Part shown: positions 23,168 through 29,754 of the stretch, piece by piece
Layout: the number at the start of each line of letters is the position of its first letter
Position numbering within the stretch: the first letter of the stretch is position 1
Assembly: GCA_030536565.1 (NCBI GenBank)
Contig: JAUNPT010000010.1
Location: forward strand, 1-29,754
DNA: 29,754 bases
From: Eubacteriales bacterium
GTDB taxonomy: Bacteria; Bacillota; Clostridia; Lachnospirales; Lachnospiraceae
Direction: 5' to 3'
Position numbers and translations under genes: made by a program
Notes under the pieces: generated by a model
What the model was told of the DNA's origin: nothing
The model's input: only the letters and a program-made list of their open reading frames with translations
The model's database searches: none

Positions 23168-26023
23168 ATGGATAAGAATATTGAGAAGCTGGAGCGGGGA
23201 AAGTTCCGCAACTATATCAGGATAAGAGGAGCTAACGAGCATAATCTTAAGAATATTTCAGTGGATATTCCAAGAGATCAGTTAGTAGTACTTACCGGGC
23301 TGTCGGGTTCAGGGAAATCCTCACTGGCATTTGATACAATCTATGCTGAGGGACAGAGACGGTATATGGAGTCATTGTCATCTTATGCAAGGCAGTTCTT
23401 AGGGCAGATGGAGAAGCCAAATGTTGAGAGTATAGAGGGGTTGTCACCAGCTATATCAATTGACCAGAAATCAACGAACAGGAATCCACGTTCTACAGTG
23501 GGAACTGTGACAGAAATCTATGATTATTTCAGGCTGCTGTATGCGAGAATTGGCGTGCCTCATTGTCCTAAGTGCGGCAGAGAAATTATGAAACAGACAG
23601 TTGACCAGATGGTTGATGTTATATTAGGACTGCCGGAAAGAACCAGGATTCAGCTGTTAGCACCAGTAGTCCGGGGGCGTAAAGGCGAGCATGTAAAACT
23701 TTTTGAGCAGGCCAAGAAAAGTGGATATGTTAGAGTAATTGTAGATGGAAGCATGTATGAGCTTACAGATGAGATAAAGCTTGATAAGAATAAAAAACAC
23801 AATATTGATATTGTTGTAGATCGTCTTTCAGTAAAAGAGGGTATAAATAAGCGTCTTACAGATTCTATTGAAACTACTTTAAAGCTTGCGGAGGGACTTA
23901 TGAGCGTCGATGTTATTGGTGGAGAGACTATCAATTTCAGTCAGAGTTTTTCATGTCCTGACTGCGGAATAAGTATTGATGAGATAGAGCCCAGAAGCTT
24001 TTCGTTTAACAATCCGTTTGGTGCCTGCCCTGCCTGTTTTGGGCTTGGTTATAAGATGGAATTTTCATTAGAGCTGATTATTCCAGACGAAAGCTTAAGT
24101 ATTGATGAAGGTGCGATTGCAGCTATGGGCTGGCAGTCAGTGACAGAGGATGGAAGCTTCAGCAGAGCTATTATGAAGGCTTTGGCAGAGGAATATAATT
24201 TTAGTCTTTCTACACCATTTAGAGACTATTCAGATGAAGTTAAGGATATTATTGTAAATGGTACTAAGGGCCATTCAGTGAGTGTTCATTATGTGGGGCA
24301 GAGGGGTGTTGGAGATTATGATATTGCATTTGAGGGCCTGCTTCGCAATCTGGAAAAGCGTTATCGCGAAACGGGTTCTGACACTATGAAGCAGTCGTAT
24401 GAGGAGTTCATGAGTATTACGCCATGTACTTCATGTAAGGGTCAGAGATTAAAGCCTGCGTCGTTAGCTGTTACAGTGGCAGATAAAAATATTTATGAGA
24501 TTACTAATCTTTCTATAGTCAAGCTGCAGGAGTTTCTGAAGAATATGGAGCTTAATGAGAGGCAGCTTATGATTGGCTCACAGATTTTAAAAGAGATTAA
24601 GGCAAGGATAAGCTTTCTTATGGATGTAGGACTGGATTATCTGTCTCTTTCACGTGCGACGTCAACTCTGTCAGGCGGTGAGGCCCAGAGAATAAGGCTT
24701 GCAACTCAAATTGGCTCAGGGCTTGTGGGGGTAGCATATATTTTAGATGAGCCAAGCATAGGTCTTCATCAGCGGGATAATGATAAGCTTCTAAAGACAT
24801 TGACGCATTTGCGGGACTTGGGAAATTCAGTTATTGTAGTTGAACATGATGAGGATACAATGCGAGAGGCAGATTTTATTGTAGATATTGGCCCAGGAGC
24901 CGGCAAGGAAGGAGGAGAAGTTGTAGCCACAGGGACAGCAGAGGATTTAATGAATTGCCAGGAGTCAGTTACAGGCGCATACCTTAGCGGAAGAATTAAG
25001 ATTCCTGTGCCTGCCAGACGTGGAGAACCTACGGGCTGGATTAAGATTAGGGGCGCAAGAGAGAATAATTTGAAAAATATTGATGTGGATATTCCACTTG
25101 GAGTGCTGACCTGTGTTACAGGTGTTTCTGGTTCAGGTAAGAGCTCTTTAGTAAATGAAATTTTGTATAAGCATTTGGCGAAGGAGCTTAACCGTGCAAG
25201 ATGTATTCCCGGAAAGCATGATGGTATTGATGGAGTAGAGCAGTTAGACAAGGTTATTGATATTGACCAGTCGCCAATTGGAAGAACTCCGAGATCAAAT
25301 CCTGCAACATATACAGGGGTGTTTGATCAGATCAGGGATTTATTTGCATCGACAGCTGATGCTAAGGAGCGTGGCTATAGTAAGGGACGTTTCAGTTTTA
25401 ATGTTAAGGGTGGACGATGTGAGGCCTGCTCTGGTGATGGAATTATTAAGATAGAAATGCATTTTTTACCGGACGTTTATGTGCCTTGTGAAGTCTGCGA
25501 GGGTAAGCGTTATAACAGGGAAACTCTTGAGGTTAAATATAAGGGCAGGAATATATATGATGTACTTGATATGACAGTTGAGGAAGCTGTGGGCTTCTTT
25601 GAAAATGTTCCGTCTATTAAGAGGAAAATAGAGACATTAAATGATGTCGGACTTTCCTATATTAAGCTTGGACAGCCATCTACAGAGCTGTCAGGCGGTG
25701 AGGCCCAGAGAATTAAGCTTGCTACGGAGCTTTCTAAGAGAAGTACTGGAAAGACTATTTACATTTTAGATGAGCCTACTACCGGACTGCATTTTGCCGA
25801 TGTACACAAGCTCGTGGAAATACTTCATAAGCTTACAGAGGGGGGCAATACAGTGGTTGTGATTGAGCATAATCTGGATGTGATTAAAACTGCAGATTAT
25901 ATTATTGATATTGGGCCGGAAGGCGGAGACAGAGGCGGTACTGTTATTGCAAAGGGTACACCGGAGGAGGTTGCCAGAGTTAAAAAATCTTATACTGGAC
26001 AGTATGTAAAGAGATACCTATAA
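23168..26023 (+). CDS. uvrA: UvrABC excision nuclease subunit A
   Basis: 951 residues, normal length, ATG 23168 after TAGGAGAAG. Two ABC ATPase modules: Walker [10 protein letters not shown] at 44-52 and GVSGSGKSS near residue 655, each with an LSGGEAQRI signature (residues ~503 and ~843) and Walker B ILDEP. Zinc-binding cysteine pairs are present in the first half (CPKCG; CPDCG...CPACFGLG) and second half (CEACSGDG...[10 protein letters not shown]). UvrA dimers scan DNA for bulky lesions and load UvrB. The first signature region and the second share an identical 26-base DNA segment (24668-24693 and 25688-25713). No terminator is visible before the HAD gene. Confidence 0.99.
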   Translation: MDKNIEKLERGKFRNYIRIRGANEHNLKNISVDIPRDQLVVLTGLSGSGKSSLAFDTIYAEGQRRYMESLSSYARQFLGQMEKPNVESIEGLSPAISIDQKSTNRNPRSTVGTVTEIYDYFRLLYARIGVPHCPKCGREIMKQTVDQMVDVILGLPERTRIQLLAPVVRGRKGEHVKLFEQAKKSGYVRVIVDGSMYELTDEIKLDKNKKHNIDIVVDRLSVKEGINKRLTDSIETTLKLAEGLMSVDVIGGETINFSQSFSCPDCGISIDEIEPRSFSFNNPFGACPACFGLGYKMEFSLELIIPDESLSIDEGAIAAMGWQSVTEDGSFSRAIMKALAEEYNFSLSTPFRDYSDEVKDIIVNGTKGHSVSVHYVGQRGVGDYDIAFEGLLRNLEKRYRETGSDTMKQSYEEFMSITPCTSCKGQRLKPASLAVTVADKNIYEITNLSIVKLQEFLKNMELNERQLMIGSQILKEIKARISFLMDVGLDYLSLSRATSTLSGGEAQRIRLATQIGSGLVGVAYILDEPSIGLHQRDNDKLLKTLTHLRDLGNSVIVVEHDEDTMREADFIVDIGPGAGKEGGEVVATGTAEDLMNCQESVTGAYLSGRIKIPVPARRGEPTGWIKIRGARENNLKNIDVDIPLGVLTCVTGVSGSGKSSLVNEILYKHLAKELNRARCIPGKHDGIDGVEQLDKVIDIDQSPIGRTPRSNPATYTGVFDQIRDLFASTADAKERGYSKGRFSFNVKGGRCEACSGDGIIKIEMHFLPDVYVPCEVCEGKRYNRETLEVKYKGRNIYDVLDMTVEEAVGFFENVPSIKRKIETLNDVGLSYIKLGQPSTELSGGEAQRIKLATELSKRSTGKTIYILDEPTTGLHFADVHKLVEILHKLTEGGNTVVVIEHNLDVIKTADYIIDIGPEGGDRGGTVIAKGTPEEVARVKKSYTGQYVKRYL

Positions 26024-26089
26024 AAGCAGACTATGAGGTATCAGCCATTTAGAACGGTTATTTAAAAATTGGTGCAAGGGAGATTAAAT

Positions 26090-26743
26090 ATGGTTGATGG
26101 GATAATATTCGATATGGATGGCGTTATGGTGGATTCTGAGAGACAGTCAAATGCCGGGTGGAACTGGGCTGCCAGCCAGTTACACGTAGAGATGCCGGAA
26201 TGGTTGATTGACAGCTTCAAGGGAGCACCGATGGAGCTTTCCAAGAAGTATTTTGATGATTATTACAGGGGCAGGATTGATTATATGGAAGCAAGGCAGC
26301 TTCGTACAAAGTATGTACTTGACTTGCGTAAGACTGAGGGTCTTCCGGTAAAACCAGGGCTTATGGAGCTTTTGTGCTTTATTAAGGATAACGGGTTAAA
26401 ATGTGCTGTTGCAACTTCCACAAGAAAGGAAAGTGCAGAGGCTACGCTTCATAATATTGGTGCATGGGATTATCTTAATGCAGTTGTGTATGGTAATCAG
26501 GTGGAGCATGGAAAGCCGGAGCCAGACATTTTTCTAAAGGCAGCAGAGGAGATTGGAGTGGAGCCGGAGAATATTATTGTAATTGAGGACAGTATTAATG
26601 GAATTAAAGCCGGATTTGCAGCCGGAATGAGGGTAGTCCATGTTCCAGATACTATAATTATTGGCGATGATATAAGGAAGCTGACTTATAGAATATGTGA
26701 CAGTCTTTCTGAGGTGATTGATGTGCTTGAAGGGGAAATGTAA
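26090..26743 (+). CDS. HAD-superfamily phosphatase/phosphomutase (beta-phosphoglucomutase-like)
   Basis: 217 residues from ATG 26090, with AAGGGAG at suitable distance. TTG 26069 is in frame but would add seven untypical residues. HAD motifs in order: FDMDGVMVDS with nucleophile Asp8 and acid/base Asp10, motif II ATSTRKE, a lysine in HGKPEPDIFLKA, and motif IV VIEDSINGIKAGFAAGM with Glu166-Asp167. The helical cap between motifs I and II is the small C1 type of beta-phosphoglucomutase, phosphoglycolate phosphatase and sugar-phosphate phosphatases. Substrate is not predictable. It starts 66 bases after uvrA and may be read from the same transcript. Confidence 0.9.
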   Translation: MVDGIIFDMDGVMVDSERQSNAGWNWAASQLHVEMPEWLIDSFKGAPMELSKKYFDDYYRGRIDYMEARQLRTKYVLDLRKTEGLPVKPGLMELLCFIKDNGLKCAVATSTRKESAEATLHNIGAWDYLNAVVYGNQVEHGKPEPDIFLKAAEEIGVEPENIIVIEDSINGIKAGFAAGMRVVHVPDTIIIGDDIRKLTYRICDSLSEVIDVLEGEM

Positions 26744-26863
26744 AAATATTATTGATACAGTGATTTTCAAAATGTCTGTTTTATTATGTTGTGCAGGACA
26801 TTCAGTATTCTTATGATTGACTCAGGCAAGGTTTGGAAAGGGTTTGACGTAATAAGAAATGGC

Positions 26864-26892
26864 TTGCGTAAAATATGTTGTTTATGTATAAT
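26864..26892 (+). promoter_or_regulatory. sigma-A promoter of guaA
   Basis: TTGCGT (26864-26869), 17-base spacer, TATAAT (26887-26892). It implies a ~130-base leader before the TTG start. TGCGTA occurs at 26865-26870 and 26898-26903 and inverted (TACGCA) at 26935-26940. No known purine-riboswitch core was found in the leader. Confidence 0.75.
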
Positions 26893-27030
26893 TATTGTGC
26901 GTATGACTAATATGAACGGATAAAAGTAATATGTTACGCAGGAATATTCAGAAATTGCTGGCAGCTTCAAGGGCTGTTGTGTTATTATCTGGATTTGATT
27001 GTTGCAAATGCGACAGATTAGGAGGATAAA

Positions 27031-28569
27031 TTGAGCGAATTAGTTATCGTTCTTGATTTCGGTGGACAGTATAATCAGCTTATTGCAAGACGTGTCAGAG
27101 AATGTAACGTGTATGCGGAGGTATTGCCTTATACTACATCACTCGAAGATATCAAGGCTAAGAACCCAAAGGGTATTATTTTCACAGGTGGGCCTAATAG
27201 TGTATATGAGGAAACTTCACCTAGTTATGATAAAGAGATATTTGAGATTGGAGTTCCTATTTTGGGAATTTGTTACGGTTCACAGCTTATGGCCCATAAG
27301 CTTGGAGGGCGTGTAGCTACTGCACCAGTCAGCGAATATGGCAAGACAGATGTTGAAGTTGACACAAATTCTAAGATTTTCCAGTATGTACATCCAACAA
27401 CTACAACATGGATGAGCCACACAGATTATATTGCTGAGGCACCAGCTGATTTTAGGGTTACAGGACATACAGGCAACTGCCCTGTAGCAGCTATGGAAAA
27501 TGCTGAAAAGAAGCTTTATGCGGTGCAGTTTCACCCAGAAGTTATGCATTCAGTTGAAGGGCAGCAGATGTTGAAGAATTTTCTGTTTAATGTATGTGAG
27601 TGTTCAGGCGATTGGAAGATGGATTCTTTTGTTGAAAAGACAATTGGGGAAATCAGGGAAAAGGTTGGAGAAGGAAAGGTGTTATGTGCTCTTTCTGGAG
27701 GTGTTGATTCATCAGTTGCAGCTGTTATGCTTGCAAAGGCAGTAGGAAAGCAGCTTACATGTGTATTTGTTGACCATGGTCTTCTTCGTAAGAACGAAGG
27801 TGATGAGGTAGAGGCAGTGTTTGGCCCGGAAGGCCCATACGATTTGAATTTTATCAGAGTTAACGCTCAGGACCGTTTTTATGAAAAGCTTGCAGGGGTA
27901 GAAGAACCGGAAGCTAAGAGAAAAATTATTGGCGAGGAATTTATCCGTGTATTTGAGGAAGAAGCGAAGAAGATAGGTGCTGTTGATTTTCTTGTTCAGG
28001 GAACAATTTATCCTGATGTTATTGAGTCAGGTCTTGGCAAATCGGCAACAATCAAGTCTCATCACAATGTAGGAGGTCTTCCTGATTATGTTGATTTCAA
28101 GGAAATTGTTGAACCGCTTAGAATGCTCTTTAAGGATGAAGTAAGAAAGGCAGGCAGGGAGCTGGGGATTCCAGAATATCTTGTGAGCCGTCAGCCATTT
28201 CCAGGTCCAGGCCTTGGAATACGTATAATTGGTGCAGTTACGCCAGAGAAAGTTAAGATTGTTCAGGATGCAGATTACATTTACAGGGAGGAAATTGCCA
28301 AAGCAGGTGTTGACAAGAATCTTGGACAATACTTTGCCGCCCTTACTAATATGCGTTCGGTAGGTGTCATGGGTGATGAAAGAACCTACGACTATGCTGT
28401 AGCACTGCGTGCTGTCTGCACAGCCGACTTTATGACAGCCGATTGCGCCCAGATTCCATGGGAAGTTTTAAGCATAGTTGCTAACAGAATTGTAAATGAG
28501 GTAAAAGGAGTCAACAGAGTGCTGTATGACTGCACGAGTAAACCACCAGCTACGATTGAGTTTGAATAA
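27031..28569 (+). CDS. guaA: GMP synthase (glutamine-hydrolysing)
   Basis: 512 residues, beginning at TTG 27031 five bases after AGGAGGAT. TTG is the only start that fits the conserved N-terminus ([20 protein letters not shown]). The class I glutamine amidotransferase domain carries Cys81 in [15 protein letters not shown] with His168 and Glu170 in FHPEVMHS. The ATP-pyrophosphatase domain starts near 200 with SGGVDS at 222-227. The C-terminal dimerisation domain has [14 protein letters not shown] and ends KPPATIEFE. It converts XMP, glutamine and ATP to GMP in purine synthesis in the cytosol. The 3' end is intact even though guaA 3' ends are frequent island integration sites. Confidence 0.99.
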   Translation: MSELVIVLDFGGQYNQLIARRVRECNVYAEVLPYTTSLEDIKAKNPKGIIFTGGPNSVYEETSPSYDKEIFEIGVPILGICYGSQLMAHKLGGRVATAPVSEYGKTDVEVDTNSKIFQYVHPTTTTWMSHTDYIAEAPADFRVTGHTGNCPVAAMENAEKKLYAVQFHPEVMHSVEGQQMLKNFLFNVCECSGDWKMDSFVEKTIGEIREKVGEGKVLCALSGGVDSSVAAVMLAKAVGKQLTCVFVDHGLLRKNEGDEVEAVFGPEGPYDLNFIRVNAQDRFYEKLAGVEEPEAKRKIIGEEFIRVFEEEAKKIGAVDFLVQGTIYPDVIESGLGKSATIKSHHNVGGLPDYVDFKEIVEPLRMLFKDEVRKAGRELGIPEYLVSRQPFPGPGLGIRIIGAVTPEKVKIVQDADYIYREEIAKAGVDKNLGQYFAALTNMRSVGVMGDERTYDYAVALRAVCTADFMTADCAQIPWEVLSIVANRIVNEVKGVNRVLYDCTSKPPATIEFE

Positions 28570-28576
28570 TGCAAAT

Positions 28577-28621
28577 GAGCCAAGAAATGCCTAATTTACG
28601 GCATTTCTTGGCTCTTGTTTT
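28577..28621 (+). terminator. intrinsic terminator of guaA
   Basis: A perfect 15-bp stem (28577-28591 with 28600-28614) with an 8-base loop, followed by TTGTTTT. On the minus strand the flank is not T-rich, so it would be a poor terminator for the opposing HNH gene. Confidence 0.9.
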
Positions 28622-28697
28622 GTCTGGTGACAATAGAATGACAATAATTCTTTGGAATACTTCTTTACGAATTATGTTCGAATTGAATATAAATATA

Positions 28698-29354
28698 TTA
28701 GTTATAAAAATTAATCTGTTTGAGATAGGTCTTAATGATAAATGAAAATTCTTTATCTGATTCCGCCTCTTTACTTATTTGTGTATGTAATAATTTTTTG
28801 AAGGTTTCATTACTTTCTCTTTTCCATTTATCAATTAATGGTAATAAATTTTCAATTTTTTCTTTTCTGCGTTCTACTAACTCTGGGCGATTTAAATCTA
28901 AAATAGCAATAGATAATTCACCTTTTCGTGAACCAGGAGATTGATATATAAATGGTCCCAATGCAATTAATTGTTTATCAGGCTCATCTTCAATCGGGTT
29001 TATTAATGGATCAGAAGGGTTATAATAGTCTTTTTTATTGGTACGATTGCAAACTTCACAAGCTAAAGTCAAGTTGTTCCATTCAACATATAAATCGGGT
29101 CGAGCATTTTTGTTTTTGGGTAAAATGTGTTCGATATCTCCAAATGCAATATGCTTTAATTTACTCTCACAATAAGCACATTTACTATGAGTTTCTTTTT
29201 CTAAAGCTTCTTTTATTTCGGAATTTTGATATCGATATTTTATATGATTTGGAACAGGAGTTTTTTGCTGCAAAGCTGTCACATATTCGGTAGTCCATTG
29301 TTGTGCATTATCTTTTAGTATTTGTGGTTTTGTATCTTTTTTTATTTTAATCAT
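28698..29354 (-). CDS. HNH endonuclease, PtuB-like (Septu anti-phage system)
   Basis: 218 residues from ATG 29354 (MIKIKKDTKPQIL), which overlaps the ATPase stop by 8 bases (ATGATTAA). Upstream in-frame codons lie inside the ATPase gene. The core is a zinc-supported HNH domain: CAYCESKL (first cysteine pair), DIEHILPKN with the catalytic-type His, WNNLTLACEVCNRTNKKDYYNP with the second cysteine pair and Asn. Helical regions flank it on both sides. An HNH protein of this size directly behind an AAA ATPase is the PtuA-PtuB layout of Septu, in which the pair blocks phage, with PtuB as nuclease. Codon use is AT-richer than in the genes to the left. Experimental defence activity is not shown by sequence. 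Confidence 0.82.
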   Translation of the reverse strand: MIKIKKDTKPQILKDNAQQWTTEYVTALQQKTPVPNHIKYRYQNSEIKEALEKETHSKCAYCESKLKHIAFGDIEHILPKNKNARPDLYVEWNNLTLACEVCNRTNKKDYYNPSDPLINPIEDEPDKQLIALGPFIYQSPGSRKGELSIAILDLNRPELVERRKEKIENLLPLIDKWKRESNETFKKLLHTQISKEAESDKEFSFIIKTYLKQINFYN

Positions 29355-29754
29355 TTCTGTCACCTTCGAATAATTGATTAAGTGCCGTAGGAATAACATT
29401 ATCAAATCCAAGTTTTTCCATCTGTTCACGAAAGGCAGAAAGACTATCCTCAGAAATTCCTTTAGATATTGTTTCTTTAATTAGGAAATCTATTTTGGAT
29501 GATGCCCATAAAGGGAAGGTACTTGTAATTCCAAGAATTTCTCGTAAAATTTCATTTGAAGAAGCAGCTGTAGTAACATCTTCAAGTAATGTGGATACAA
29601 CTTTGTTATTCTCGTTATATTTCAAGACATAAATAGCGGAAGATTCTACAGAAGAAATAATAAATGGATTATGCGTAGCAACAATAAATTGTACATTAGG
29701 AAAAGCATTTAATAAATTAGGTAATAAAGTTTGCTGAAGCTCAGGGTGTAAATG
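29347..29754 (-). CDS. AAA-type ATPase, PtuA-like, C-terminal part only (runs off window)
   Basis: The minus-strand frame is open from the window end (first codon at 29754) to TAA at 29347-29349, giving 135 residues. It begins HLHPELQQTLLP, the region just after Walker B (usually DEPE/IDLHLHP) in the OLD/SMC-like AAA_15/AAA_21 ATPases, continues FPNVQFIVATHNPFIISS with the switch histidine, then a C-terminal helical tail ending FEGDRND. The apparent ATG at 29625 is internal, not a start. Walker A and most of the protein lie to the right of the window. Together with the HNH gene it matches PtuA. The same pair also occurs as the effector of some retrons. Confidence 0.8.
   Translation of the reverse strand, partial: HLHPELQQTLLPNLLNAFPNVQFIVATHNPFIISSVESSAIYVLKYNENNKVVSTLLEDVTTAASSNEILREILGITSTFPLWASSKIDFLIKETISKGISEDSLSAFREQMEKLGFDNVIPTALNQLFEGDRND

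Noticed and set aside
26744..27030. Purine riboswitch or other known riboswitch upstream of guaA
   Set aside because: The conserved purine-aptamer core bases and the adjacent expression-platform terminator were not found.
28668..28680. CGAATTATGTTCG as a second LexA box near the island
   Set aside because: The half-sites are one base too close for the CGAAC-N4-GTTCG spacing and the first half lacks the C. No promoter overlaps it convincingly.
1..29754. CRISPR array, insertion sequences, rRNA genes or prophage genes
   Set aside because: No regularly spaced repeats, transposase, integrase, rRNA or phage structural genes were seen on either strand within the window.

Overview
The window is a chromosomal segment of a low-GC Gram-positive bacterium, most likely a motile member of the Lachnospiraceae (Roseburia / Lachnospira / Butyrivibrio type). 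The evidence is AT-rich codon use, AGGAGG-type ribosome binding sites, TTGACA/TATAAT promoters with 17-base spacers, a Gram-positive LexA box before uvrB, and the gene order ftsE-ftsX-M23 peptidase-ctpA-uvrB-uvrA. The species cannot be fixed from sequence alone. Everything up to guaA looks like ordinary core chromosome. The last ~1.1 kb looks like an accessory insertion.

Layout. 1-3445 (+): the end of a YesL-like membrane protein, then an MBOAT acyltransferase and a DHHW-family secreted/anchored protein, a pair typical of cell-surface polysaccharide acylation. 3460-4386 (-): a two-gene operon of an unknown multi-pass membrane protein and a P-II signal protein whose T-loop Tyr51 is Phe. A shared control region follows, and divergently from it (4605-9633, +) lies a complete peptide-type ABC importer: lipoprotein, two permeases, and both ATPases fused in one chain. 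9773-10081: a small unknown protein behind a possible sigma-28 (flagellar) promoter. 10205-10449: tRNA-Gln(CTG) and tRNA-Ser(CGA), followed by a CvfB-like S1 RNA-binding protein, RidA and a CPBP protease. A YjfB-family small protein lies on the minus strand (12886-13062), and a YitT membrane protein follows on the plus strand.

14295-26743 (+) is a long run of housekeeping genes: an MsmX/UgpC shared sugar-importer ATPase with its own terminator; a CdaR-type regulator leading directly into ftsE-ftsX; a coiled-coil M23 hydrolase and a CtpA-type S41 protease (FtsEX-controlled wall remodelling); then an SOS-controlled uvrB-uvrA unit and a HAD phosphatase. guaA follows at 27031-28569 with its own promoter and terminator.

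Downstream of guaA, on the minus strand and in AT-richer sequence, are an HNH nuclease gene (PtuB-like) and the C-terminal part of an AAA ATPase gene (PtuA-like) that runs off the window. They overlap by 8 bases. This is the signature of a Septu-type anti-phage system, and the 3' end of guaA is a known integration hotspot for genomic islands. The least explained pieces are the P-II/membrane-protein operon, the 102-residue protein with the sigma-28-like promoter, and whatever lies beyond the right edge with the Septu genes.
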